Source: Nitzschia sp. pyKryTriq1 (taxonomy: Eukaryota > Bacillariophyta > Bacillariophyceae > Bacillariales > Bacillariaceae). Taken from it: a stretch of DNA of 64,000 nucleotides. The stretch covers positions 2,728,001 to 2,792,000 of the forward strand of contig OY101116.1 of NCBI GenBank assembly GCA_956465555.1, given 5' to 3'. Shown here piece after piece: positions 20,560 to 29,792 of this stretch; the stretch's first letter is position 1, and each line of letters begins with the position of its first letter. The notes beneath the pieces were generated by a model, which was given only the letters and a program-made list of their open reading frames with translations, was not told the origin of the DNA and searched no databases. The position numbers and the translations under genes are program-made.

Positions 20560-22083
20560 TTATTCACGCATCAACTGAATCATGGCATGGGGTGCTTGGC
20601 GAGACGAGTTGTTGGACGAGGGAAAATTGGGGTGAAAGATATTTACGACTCGCACGGGAGATTGAAGACGTTGGAGCGCAGCATTGACAGTAATCGCGAT
20701 TCGTTTGGACGTATGAGCATCCAGATTGGGGGCTAAAAGCATTGTGCTGGCGTGCTTGTCATTCCCTGCCTGCAAAGCCTGAATGGCCGACCAAAGACGA
20801 GAGTAGAGCTGGAACGGTTCGGTGTGCGTATCCACCAACCATTCCATGCTGGCAAACGATTCTTTCAGACTTCCAGAGCTTTCCGCCCAGGATTGGCAGT
20901 CCATCAGGACCTCAGCTGTGTCAGTATTCTCTTCCACAGCTCTTGCGTTAACCCGATCGTCAGCATCAAGACTTTCAAATAAGGCTTCTAATCGAGATCG
21001 TGTCGCTTCTAGCTGTTCGTCCAAGCCCTGTCCTTCCTTTTGGATACTCCTTGACGTTGCTGGTGGGTTCGATGATGAAACGCTACTTGTACTAGCTGAC
21101 TGACGTTTGACGGACAAACCTAGGGTCGGGAAAGGAGAATGCATTTCTGGACTCCACATACGTGGGGAGTGCTTGTAGTCGGGATGGAACAGATCTAAAC
21201 TCAGGTGTAAATTTGGCGGAAGAAGGGGGCCCGAAATAGTCAAGGCCTGCAGCACGGTGACCATTACATCGTACTCCCACATGTGAGTTGCATTCGGAAA
21301 GACTACCATATGGACCGAGTTGAATTCTTGAAAATCCAAGAGCTTGGCAATTATATTCCACAAAAAAGCGAGACAGTCCACAGTGTGCTTGCATTCGGAA
21401 GCGATAATCAGATCAGAAATGGAAGAATACATGCTTGTGATGGTCGTTTCCACAGATGAGCTAGTACCGGTAGTCCTACTCGTATCCTCCTCTTCGGTGT
21501 CTTCATCGTCGTCTCCGGCCCAGATGATATTGCAATCCAAAGCCCACTGCAGCGTCTCCGTTTCAATGGTTTCCTTTGAGAGCGCTGCTGCCGAAACCGG
21601 ATTATATCCTAGCAATTGATCCATAGCTCGTTTCTTTTCTTCTGATCTCGAAGCGGTCCACGCACTTCTAGCACCGCTGCTAGAGATGCTGCTACTGCTC
21701 AATGCTGGAATCCATGCCTCCCAATCTTCCACGTCGGAACGTCGTTCGCAGTCATCAAAGTACATGTTCCATTGGGTAGCTGCTTTCGTGGCTCTTGTTT
21801 TTCGTCGCCTTGTGTTTGTGGCGGCGAGAGTTCTCCGATTCTTTATCGTGGAAGGGGATCGAACATTCCAAAACTGAAAGCATTCGCAGTACGAGGACCA
21901 TACAAGAACAGAGAACAAAGGACGAGAATCAGAGTCACAGCGGTGAGAATATGACCATGATTAGTGTAGATACACTATAGGAATTCGGTCTCACCCACTA
22001 CTTACAGCATGAGGAACTAGCGCCAATGCCAACGGTATCTGCAGGGCCAGAAATTTAACAGCTAATCGAAAGGAAGATGTCAT
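20560..22083 (-). CDS. Plastid-targeted DUF1415-like protein
   Basis: 463 residues from exons 22083..22006 and 21873..20560. The 132-bp intron starts GTAAGT and ends GCTTTCAG. Exon 1 is exactly 78 nt and encodes only a signal peptide (26 residues ending LALVPHA); exon 2 begins with Phe in frame (FWNVRSPSTIKNRRT), giving the diatom plastid pattern A-F at the cleavage site followed by a basic Ser/Thr-rich transit segment. Around 217-280 the protein resembles DUF1415: MVVFPNATHMWEYDVMV, then FHPDY at 255-259 and SPFPTL at 272-277, where bacterial members have FHPxY and RSPYPTLHLL. An acidic insertion (about 145-156) and a Ser-rich region interrupt it. Length is about 2.5 times bacterial DUF1415. 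The function of the domain is unknown. Head-to-head with the gene at 22840. Confidence 0.72.
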
Positions 22084-22839
22084 TTTTGTTCCGTGCCTTA
22101 AACCAAGCTCAGATTTTCAAGATGGGATATTCTAAGCTTGCGGTGAAAAATCTGGAGTCTTGCTTTTGAGGACGATAGACGATGATTCAAACGTTGCCAT
22201 CAACAATAACTTCTTGTTCCGAAGCATTGTCGATGTCTACCGGTACTGGTACAGTGCCGCGGTACCACTATACTTGCAGTCCCATCGATCATCGTGTTGG
22301 ATGTTCTTTTGATGCCTCGTCTTCGATGCCTTCTTGCCGCCGGCCATCTGCCAATCGAAATCAATCTTCGGCTTTGAGAATTCTTCTTTTCGCCAACGGT
22401 GCGTCCTTCGCCCGTCCTTCTCCAACCTATCCGATACTGAGTTTTTCGTCAACGTCCAAATAACCGTCCTTTGGCTCGAAGCAGTCAAATAGCACAAAGA
22501 ACGTTCCCCGACAAATCGTTCGAGCCGGCCGAACCAAAAACGGCGAGCTCACATATGCAATCTAGCGTGGTCGGTGTTCGCTCACAATTAATGGGTCCAA
22601 CAAAATACAGTAACTTTCTGTTGGGCGCGCGCTCACATACAGACGAAATAATAATATCGCACATATTCAAATTATATTTTTTTAGCTCTTGATCGTTGAT
22701 CGATCGATACCGGTACATATTAGAATAAATATCTTCTACTTTTTATAACAGTCAATCAATCAATCAAAATCAATCGCTTGTGGAAAGGAAATCAGTCACA
22801 AGTCACAACAACAACAAAAAAGAGAAAGACGACCCCACA
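22084..22839. promoter_or_regulatory. Divergent promoter region with GTAC-rich patch
   Basis: 756 bp between two divergent genes whose products both carry signal peptides. A GTAC-rich palindrome cluster sits at about 22240-22270, and a CAAT-repeat leader (AATCAATCAATCAA) at about 22753-22769 just before the plus-strand gene. No gene supported. Confidence 0.4.
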
Positions 22840-23766
22840 ATGAACACCCATCCAAGCTTGAGTAGCACCAGCGGTGCCGGCAGTATGCTCGGACTCCTCA
22901 TTACCGTATCCTTTCTCAATCAGGCCGTGACCGCCGATTTCTGGAGGTACACGATCGCTCTACAATCTTCGTCCAGGGATGTCGGAGCTTGCCCTCTACC
23001 AACGCCTGCTGTGCAGATTCGATCGGGGGAGTCCGTGCTTCGATTGTTCGAGGAAACGCCAAACTTGACTTGCGTGGTTCCTGCCGAGGGATTTGGCCTG
23101 GACTGCACCGGAAGAGGTTCCGTGACCTTCGATGTCCCTGAACCGTTGGAACCTACAGCGACACGCTTGAATGTGGCCATGGATCCTCCCAGTCAAGAGT
23201 TGAACAATGGGTTGGGGTGTGTGGCCGGTCTGCCTGTAGCACAAGCTTACAGTGTGGCGCAGGTCTGTCCCGACGGATCGGTAGATCCATTCAGACTCGC
23301 TGCAATTAACTGCTCTCCAGCGACAGCTTTTCGAGCTGGGACGAACGCCAACTTTTGTCAATCGTCATGCTTCAAACAGGCTTTTGGCACCTGTCTCGCA
23401 GAGGACTTCCCTACTGTCACTTCCAGCCTTATCAATACGGGTTGCGTGTTTCCCGAGGCAGTTGTTACGGTAGCACCTACGCAAGTTCCTGTCACCGCAC
23501 CGACTACTGCTCCTGTGATTACAGCACCTACTGCTAACCCTGTAACAGATGCGCCCACCTCGTCGTGCGCTCTATATGATCAAGCCTGCGTTTTTGCGTC
23601 GGACTGTTGCTCGAACCGGTGTGTTACCCAACTGTGCCAAAAAGCCATCCCCGAGGGCAAAACCAAGCTAGCCGATGGTCGGGGTGGAGCTGCTGGTGCG
23701 GCCAAGGACTCCGGAGTTCGCCGAACATTGACCCGATCGATTCGTGGAGCGGAAGGAGCAAGATAA
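22840..23766 (+). CDS. Secreted cysteine-rich protein with Thr/Pro linker and knottin-like end
   Basis: 308 residues from the ATG at 22840. The N-terminus has a signal peptide (hydrophobic MLGLLITVSFLNQAVTA, probable cleavage before DFWRY). The mature part has many Cys and Asn-Gly/Pro-rich loops up to about residue 215. A linker of about 30 residues made of APT/TAP repeats follows, then a compact C-terminal module CALYDQACVFASDCCSNRC spanning about 244-268, whose Cx6Cx6CCx3C spacing is that of small cystine-knot or knottin-like modules. The end is basic (RRTLTRSIRG). Such Pro/Thr-linked Cys modules are common in diatom secreted and frustule-associated proteins. The specific role is unknown. 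Toxin-like activity should not be assumed from the knottin spacing. Confidence 0.7.
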   Translation: MNTHPSLSSTSGAGSMLGLLITVSFLNQAVTADFWRYTIALQSSSRDVGACPLPTPAVQIRSGESVLRLFEETPNLTCVVPAEGFGLDCTGRGSVTFDVPEPLEPTATRLNVAMDPPSQELNNGLGCVAGLPVAQAYSVAQVCPDGSVDPFRLAAINCSPATAFRAGTNANFCQSSCFKQAFGTCLAEDFPTVTSSLINTGCVFPEAVVTVAPTQVPVTAPTTAPVITAPTANPVTDAPTSSCALYDQACVFASDCCSNRCVTQLCQKAIPEGKTKLADGRGGAAGAAKDSGVRRTLTRSIRGAEGAR

Positions 23767-24413
23767 AGCATTGCTATCTTGCTGCAACAACAAGGTTTAG
23801 TCCGTTTCGACGGCATCGATGTTCGAATGAGCGATATGTAAATTAAAGTTATCAAAGGTTCAAATGTAGCATAAAAAGATGCAAATGGAATTTGTTTAGT
23901 TTAAGTTACCATTAAAATCTCTGCTATAGTGGTAGGATGGCATTGCATTGATAGCATTCCACCACTTTGAGCATGTACGAAACGCGTTTTTGTCGTTGCT
24001 ATGCTGGTTACAAAGTGCTCTACAGTAGCTCAGAATTCAATCTTTTATGTTCTTGTCTACCCGAAAGAGGCCTTGCCACCATTTCGTAACTAGCACGGCA
24101 AAATAAGAACTACTACTACTGTATGCCAAATATTCGTAGAGACCTCGATGGAGTGCTACCAGATAGTTTATTGATGATGAACGCAACGAGCGAGAAAATA
24201 AGGACGGACACGACTGGCGCGATTCTTACGACTTTCGCGAGAAACAGGGGTAAATAAAGTCTTATTCATACTTGGCGAGAAATACCGCGCTGAGTATTTT
24301 CGAAGTGCCGACGGGAGAATAGAATCGTCAATCATTTTTATTTTGGGGTCAGGCACCTCTGCCGTATTGCAAGAAAGGTTTGATCTTTGGCCCCACATAC
24401 TGAACGAAAGAGC
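23767..24413. other. Intergenic region, no gene seen
   Basis: 647 bp of AT-leaning sequence between two plus-strand genes. The first 200 bp probably include the 3' end of the secreted-protein transcript. No coding, RNA or repeat feature is supported. Confidence 0.4.
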
Positions 24414-25487
24414 ATGGCAACCTCAGCAGGATATCATGTGGTTGTTGGTGGGTTGGGGGCCTTGGGTCGTTCCGTGCAAAAGACCTTGCTCGAAAATGGG
24501 AAAAAGATTCGAGTTGTTGATATTTTGACTCCGGCATTAGCGTCCAGCCGCCTGGCCCACCCATCCATTGAGTACGCCAAAACAAGCGTCATACCTACCG
24601 ATTCAGACTTCTCAAGCTTCTGTGAGACTCTAAAAGACGCAGAAACGGTGTATTACATCGCCACAGGAGATGTGTTGGCAGGTACAGCCGCCGACATGAA
24701 CAATGTGAATGTCCACGGGGTTGAACAGGCACTGAGAGCTTGCCAAACGGTTGGTGTACCCAAAATGATCCACGCTAGCAGTATGGCAGTGACGAATCAG
24801 CTCTTGGAACATTATAACGAAGATGAAAGCACCCCCTTACCAGCGTGGGAGACTTACCGCTGCGCCTATGATATCTCGAAGAGGCAAGGTGAAGAGCTCG
24901 TGGTTCAAGCTACTTCCCCAAATTTCCAAACAGGAATCTTGCGACTGGGTACAATTTTGGCAGGCACATCGGATTATATAAGTAGAGGGATACTGGAGCG
25001 TCCTGGTAACATCATGACGGCACGCCGAGAACCCCTCGACATTATTTCCTCGTTGGACATAAGTCGAGCGATACTTCAAGCGAACGACAAGCTCGATCAT
25101 TGGAGCAGCGCCATTTCCGGGAAACCCATGTTTGTCACGAGGTGTAAAACCAACAGACCTGTCGGAGTGCACGAAGTAGCGGAGCTTTATGCTAACGAAT
25201 TAGGCTGGAAATGCACCACCACTCCGGATTTTGTGCTGAACGGCCTCCAAAATGGATCTGCAACGTGGAACTCTTTGAAATCGATGTTCGTCCAGCGAAC
25301 CCCAGAGAATACAGCTGCGTTTCCTTTCGACCTACAACTCGAAGCTGGTAGAACGATCTTCACGTTCGACAACACACTGGCACACGAATTGTTGGACTGG
25401 AAACCCGAAGAAACTTGGATGGACGCAGTCAAACGCATTTCAGTGGAATTTCGGGAGGAATGTCCCCAACATTTCAACAAGAGATGA
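24414..25487 (+). CDS. Extended SDR, NAD-dependent epimerase/3-beta-HSD-like
   Basis: 357 residues, one exon, starting at the first in-frame ATG (24414). The Rossmann NAD(P) site is GGLGALG at 12-18, followed by an acidic residue in RVVDILTP at the end of beta-2, which favours NAD. The catalytic set is present: Ser in HASSMAV (about 121-123), Tyr152 and Lys156 in YDISK. The pattern fits the 3-beta-hydroxysteroid dehydrogenase / sterol-4-alpha-carboxylate decarboxylase-like branch of extended SDRs (VNVHGVEQALRACQ, ILRLGTILAG). No transmembrane C-terminal segment and no targeting signal, so probably cytosolic. Substrate unknown; a sterol or other secondary alcohol is plausible. Confidence 0.78.
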   Translation: MATSAGYHVVVGGLGALGRSVQKTLLENGKKIRVVDILTPALASSRLAHPSIEYAKTSVIPTDSDFSSFCETLKDAETVYYIATGDVLAGTAADMNNVNVHGVEQALRACQTVGVPKMIHASSMAVTNQLLEHYNEDESTPLPAWETYRCAYDISKRQGEELVVQATSPNFQTGILRLGTILAGTSDYISRGILERPGNIMTARREPLDIISSLDISRAILQANDKLDHWSSAISGKPMFVTRCKTNRPVGVHEVAELYANELGWKCTTTPDFVLNGLQNGSATWNSLKSMFVQRTPENTAAFPFDLQLEAGRTIFTFDNTLAHELLDWKPEETWMDAVKRISVEFREECPQHFNKR

Positions 25488-26875
25488 CTAGTAGTATAGT
25501 CTATATCCTGAAGCAGCAAAAATTGTAGCTAGTACCTTGACGGTTGAGAGCAATGAATTCTACCTGGTGTCGACAAGCTCAGCAGAAGTTCCAAATAGCA
25601 AGGAGAGGAGGAGCGAAGCATGGCTACTACAACACTGCATCCATAGCCTTTAACCATACCGTAGCCTTTGACTGTCACTACTAAATCGTCCTCTTGGGCC
25701 AGCCTACAGCACTTGTTTGCTCATATTCCATCCTTCTAATATTATATCACTACCACTATGTATCGTTTAGTTTTAATGTAACCTAATCACCGGTGGAATC
25801 ACCCCTGGGCAGAGCAACAAGGCCGACAGTCTCTCTCTAGTAGAGTGAGCAGTATCTAGTGCTCTAGTACAGTGCACTTTTTCGCTGCTTTACGATATAG
25901 TGCTCTAGTAGTCGTGCTCTAGTAGTAGAGCATTCCCTTCTTCTTCATTGAAGCCTCTAGTAGTAGCTATCATAGTCCTCCTCGTGATGTTTTGATTACA
26001 GGGCAAGGGGGGGGATGCAACCTCCTCATTAGACTAAATTAGACAGTGCACTTTTTCGCTGCTTTGCGATATGTGTACCTGGTATGGGAATCTACTACTG
26101 TAGCTACTACTACCTAGTAGCTTGGGCCCTCTTTCAGGAAGGGGTTGTTGTTGTTGTTTTCAAGCTCCAGTGGTATTGAGCTTGCCTAGCGTAGGATATC
26201 AATCCCAACAGAGGCTTGCCACCACCTACTAGCCTTGTCTGGTTGGAGTGGTGAAGGTAGTCTAGTAGTTGGTACAACTACAGTACTGGTAGTGTGTTGA
26301 TGGGGGGGGGGGGTGGCATGAGGCGCAAGCGCCATCACACCTAGTCAAAAATTATAAACAGTCTCAGCACTAAGTACTGAGAGATAAGAGGTCACGTACA
26401 GCCTGACTCCGAAGAGCTCGTGTATGGGCCAGCTCACTCTCATAACCACGCGCCTGCTTGATCACGCGCATGTCTGTTTAAGGTAAGTATGAGCTCGATT
26501 CCGCGCATGAGGCAGGAAGAGGAGGATCAACGGGTCAAAACAATTCGAAAAGGAGGCTTGATGATGATAAAATTTGCAAATTATGACATGCTAGCGAGCA
26601 CAGTACGGTACCTGGTACACGTACGGTACCCGTACAGTATCGGCGCTGACACGTCGCTCTCTACTACCGGTACGTGTACTGTGCCAGTACCCGTCCTCGT
26701 AGAGCTCCGGCCAGCTCCTGCTCTCATTTCGCCCGCCCACACGACGGAGCCCACAGTCCTCTATCCATATGGAATTTCTCATTCCACGATCACAACATCC
26801 GTCTTTCACTTGTTGACACTTTGAGGACTAAGGACGACGACTCCTCCTTTGTTTGAAGACCAGACCTAACATCCA
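25488..26875. other. Gene-free repeat-bearing intergenic region
   Basis: 1.39 kb with no supported gene. It contains CTCTAGTAG-type patches (25835-25960), a 29-bp imperfect direct repeat (25870 and 26044), a G12 tract at 26302-26313, and a GTAC-rich island at about 26600-26700. Stop codons interrupt all frames frequently. Confidence 0.55.
25870..26072 (+). repeat. 29-bp imperfect direct repeat pair
   Basis: Positions 25870-25898 and 26044-26072 share 28 of 29 bases (core CACTTTTTCGCTGCTTT). Both copies are preceded by CAGTG and followed by a GATAT end. Spacing 174 bp. No flanking structure that would make it a transposon was found. Confidence 0.8.
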
Positions 26876-27682
26876 ATGGCTACTACAACAACAATGATAG
26901 GCGGAAAGGCCAAGGCCATTGACACACTCATGATGGGCAAAGACGAGGTTGCTGCTTCTGCTGCCAAAAATGATTATGGGTACGACGATGCAGCTCCCGA
27001 CGCTGCGAATTGGCCGGAAGCTGCGACGACCGAAACGAAGCCTAGCCAGAAGGAAGAAGATTTGTACGGCTATGGAGATGCCGCTCCCACTCCACGAACC
27101 GCCAATGATACCAGCAACAAAACTCAAACAGCTCGTCGATCTTCACTGAAATCATCCTCGGGAGGAGGCCGTCGCAGAGCCTCCATTTCATATAGCGGCG
27201 AAATTTCACTAAGACTGCCAACTGGAGAAGTAACCAAAAGGAGAACCTCTGTTTCATTCAAGGACGACGCAGATGTCAAAAATGTCGAACCTGTCGCAGA
27301 TATGGTGGATAATCCAAGACGGTTGTGGTTCCAAGAGGAGGAATATTCGCACATTCGGTCCAAGATTTCGGCCGTTCTGAAAGGTGCCCAGAATGGGGAC
27401 CAAGAAAGCAAGACGAGTTGGCTCTGCACCCGAGGTTTGGAGACATTAATGGGTGGAGGCATCAGCTCCTACGAGCGACAAGAAGCATATGCTAGTGTTC
27501 TTGAGGAGCAAGAAATGCAAAAGGCCAGGGGCAAGTACAACGACGAGCATCTACGTACTATGTATTCGTTCCACACCGTCGATTCACAGGTCTTGGCAAG
27601 CGAGAGAGCGGAGAATGACGCAAAGGAGGTGGAGCAGTATCTCAAGATAACGCGGAAGATGTGTCGTCGTTTGTCTTGCTAG
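26876..27682 (+). CDS. Diatom-type protein of the same style as the gene at 7199 (function unknown)
   Basis: 268 residues, single exon, ATG at 26876 in a good context (CCAATGG). The N-terminal part has two YGYxDAAP-type repeats (DYGYDDAAPDAANWP and DLYGYGDAAPTPRTAN). Then come a basic Ser-rich segment (RRSSLKSSSGGGRRRASISYSG), the motif KRRTSVSFKDD, and RRLWFQEEEYSHIRSK. After that are the CTRGLETLMGG motif, a helix with YERQEAYASVLEEQEMQ, and a final helix with ASERAENDAKEVEQYL. The order VSF / (L/W)WF-x-(E/D)E / C-x-RG(L/I)E / ExQxxQ is shared with the 7199 protein. The RRxS sites look like basophilic kinase targets. Function unknown. Confidence 0.7.
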   Translation: MATTTTMIGGKAKAIDTLMMGKDEVAASAAKNDYGYDDAAPDAANWPEAATTETKPSQKEEDLYGYGDAAPTPRTANDTSNKTQTARRSSLKSSSGGGRRRASISYSGEISLRLPTGEVTKRRTSVSFKDDADVKNVEPVADMVDNPRRLWFQEEEYSHIRSKISAVLKGAQNGDQESKTSWLCTRGLETLMGGGISSYERQEAYASVLEEQEMQKARGKYNDEHLRTMYSFHTVDSQVLASERAENDAKEVEQYLKITRKMCRRLSC

Positions 27683-28252
27683 AGGCTAGAGCAACAGCCG
27701 TCATCTTTTATCCTGTTCATGGTCATATTCTAACCAGCTGCTACTGCAGAGGCAGCAGACAACCACCGTAGAAGTAGATGATGAAATACGATTCCACTAC
27801 ATACTTTCGCATATCGAGAGAGTAGCTAATAGTCGAACAACAATCGTTCCTCCCGGGAGCGTTGTACGAGTAGCTGTATGTACCGGGAGCTTACGAGAGT
27901 ACGGTAGAGGGTAGATTCTTCTCTCGAGCAAAAAGAGGAGACAGGTCTCTCTGCTGTGAAAAGTCGAAAAAGGCAGCCCAAGCGTTCGAGTCCTTTGAGT
28001 CCACTCATCAAGAACGGCACCAAGAAAATCAGCTACCTGGTACCGGTCGGTAGCGACGACGAAGATGGGAACTGCCAGGTGCCAGGTCTAATAAAATGTA
28101 CTCGTACTGTACCGGTACGAACGGCGCTTCCTGCTCCGCTCTGCCTGCAGTCTGCGGTTTATTCAGTGGATGTCAATGTCGATGACACAAGACACAACAA
28201 CACTACACATCTTCCTCCTGTGTGTATGTACGCGGACTTTTTTGTCTGTACG
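27683..28252. other. Intergenic region with GTAC patch
   Basis: 570 bp. A GTACCGGTAC copy lies near 28109 within a GTAC-rich patch at about 28040-28120. The GTTCGAGTCC near 27983 resembles a tRNA T-loop, but no matching A box or cloverleaf precedes it. Upstream in-frame extension of the next gene through this area has no ATG before 28226. Confidence 0.4.
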
Positions 28253-29449
28253 ATGAATTCCTCAACCCTGCCCACACCGCCTTCGTCGTCGTCATCGTCA
28301 TCGTCATGGCAGCCGACATCACGCGATGCTAAAATCAAGAAGCTCAAATTTATCGTGCTGGGAGGAGCCAACGCTGGCAAAACTTCCATTCTTCGGAAAT
28401 ACTTCAAAGGTGTCTTTGATCCGGCGCGACGACCGACAGTGGGAAGCGACTTTTATACGAAAAAGATGCCGAATCCTGTGCCAGAACGAGACGGAGAAGA
28501 TTCTTCGTCTTCTTCGACCGAAGACGAAAAGAAGGAGGCGAGGAGTCCCTTGACCATGACGCACGAACACCCGAGAGCAATGCTCTCTATGCAAGTCTGG
28601 GACACCCCCGGCAGGGAACGATTTGCCGCGAATCAAACCAAACCAATGTATACTGCAGCTTTCTCAGACAACTTCTTCAAAAATGCGGATGCCGCTCTGC
28701 TGGTCTATGACATTACATCGTCCACATCCTTTACGCATGTTTTGAAGTGGTACGAAGACTTGATGACTCGGATACGACGCCTAGAAGCTAGTGGAGGACG
28801 GACCCGATCCTTTCCAGTGCTTATTGTGGGCAATAAGATTGACATTTTGCGAGAAAGAGACACACATCCTTCTAGGCAACGCGCTGTTGTTCCTCAGCGA
28901 GATGTTATGGGTCTCATAGGCCACAGCTTTCGAGGGAAAGATTATCATTACGAATACACAGCGAGTGCACCCCCAAGCAACGACTCATCGACATCCTTGT
29001 CATCAGGAAAGAAAAAGAAGAAAAAGAACAGAGCTCGACATGAATTAAGCACTTATATGGGAACCGGAGAGAAGACGAACTATCTGCAGGCAGTTTTGAA
29101 CAACGAGTTTCAGATCGGGTCGTACCTAGAATCTCTTCTGTCAACCGAAGATGGATCTCATCCGGACAGGGATATGGTGTTGCTTTGGTGCATGAGGAAT
29201 GGTTTGAAACACATGGAAGTTTCAGCGTTGGATGGAACCGGAGTCGAAGAACTAATCAATGAGGCCATCAGCCTGGCACTCGATGCTGGAGATTCCGGGA
29301 CAACTAAGAACGAACCAGAAAATGGAAACACCGAGGTCATGAAGCTAGCAGAGTTGGGACGAAATGCTGAATTAGACCTACATGGGCGGTACGGGCCAAA
29401 AGCTCAGTCATGCTTCATGCTACCATTCCGGCTATGTTGTAAACCATGA
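28253..29449 (+). CDS. Atypical Rab-like small GTPase with large insertions
   Basis: 398 residues from the ATG at 28253 (an in-frame ATG at 28226 would add nine). Twice the normal Rab length. G1 is GGANAGKT (37-44), followed by PTVGSDF (switch I Thr), G3 WDTPGRERF, G4 GNKID and a G5-like EVSALDG. Insertions: about 25 acidic/Ser-rich residues between switch I and switch II, and about 120 residues between G4 and G5 that include a Lys run (KKKKKK) and a long helical segment. A Ser-rich N-terminal extension precedes the core. The C-terminus is LCCKP, a plausible CCxx geranylgeranylation motif. It therefore looks membrane-anchored and competent for GTP binding (DTPG instead of DTAG, so Gln-site chemistry may differ). 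The pathway cannot be assigned. Confidence 0.72.
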   Translation: MNSSTLPTPPSSSSSSSSWQPTSRDAKIKKLKFIVLGGANAGKTSILRKYFKGVFDPARRPTVGSDFYTKKMPNPVPERDGEDSSSSSTEDEKKEARSPLTMTHEHPRAMLSMQVWDTPGRERFAANQTKPMYTAAFSDNFFKNADAALLVYDITSSTSFTHVLKWYEDLMTRIRRLEASGGRTRSFPVLIVGNKIDILRERDTHPSRQRAVVPQRDVMGLIGHSFRGKDYHYEYTASAPPSNDSSTSLSSGKKKKKKNRARHELSTYMGTGEKTNYLQAVLNNEFQIGSYLESLLSTEDGSHPDRDMVLLWCMRNGLKHMEVSALDGTGVEELINEAISLALDAGDSGTTKNEPENGNTEVMKLAELGRNAELDLHGRYGPKAQSCFMLPFRLCCKP

Positions 29450-29792
29450 TACAAGTTTGAGTGTTGGGAAATTGACAATATCAGTTATAGTCGATTTGTT
29501 TCAAAAAAAGATCCTGAGCCATTTTTGGATTCATGTTTCATCTCAACCGACTTGGATATTACGGTTGAGTGATGAGTCATGATGATAGCGCCTGATGTAT
29601 TTGGTTTCGTTTGCTTTGGCGCTCCTCTAGCCAGCTTCTATATCTATCTGTAGTAGGGTCTTGTTTTGTTTGGCTCTTCGTAGCGTCATGCTAGAGCGAG
29701 CCTTGGCTCACAGTGCACAGATTATTTGTTCGAAGAAGGTGCACGTGCGAGATTTTCATATTCGGAGCGACAATGGTGAATTATTCGATTCT
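29450..29792. other. Convergent intergenic region, nothing recognised
   Basis: 343 bp between convergent genes. It presumably contains both 3' untranslated regions. No repeat or RNA gene seen. Confidence 0.35.

Noticed and set aside
26302-26313. G12 tract as a possible G-quadruplex or regulatory element
   Set aside because: A single homopolymer run in gene-free DNA with no nearby gene start; no evidence of function.
27970-28000. Possible tRNA (T-loop-like GTTCGAGTCC)
   Set aside because: No A box or foldable acceptor/anticodon arms upstream.
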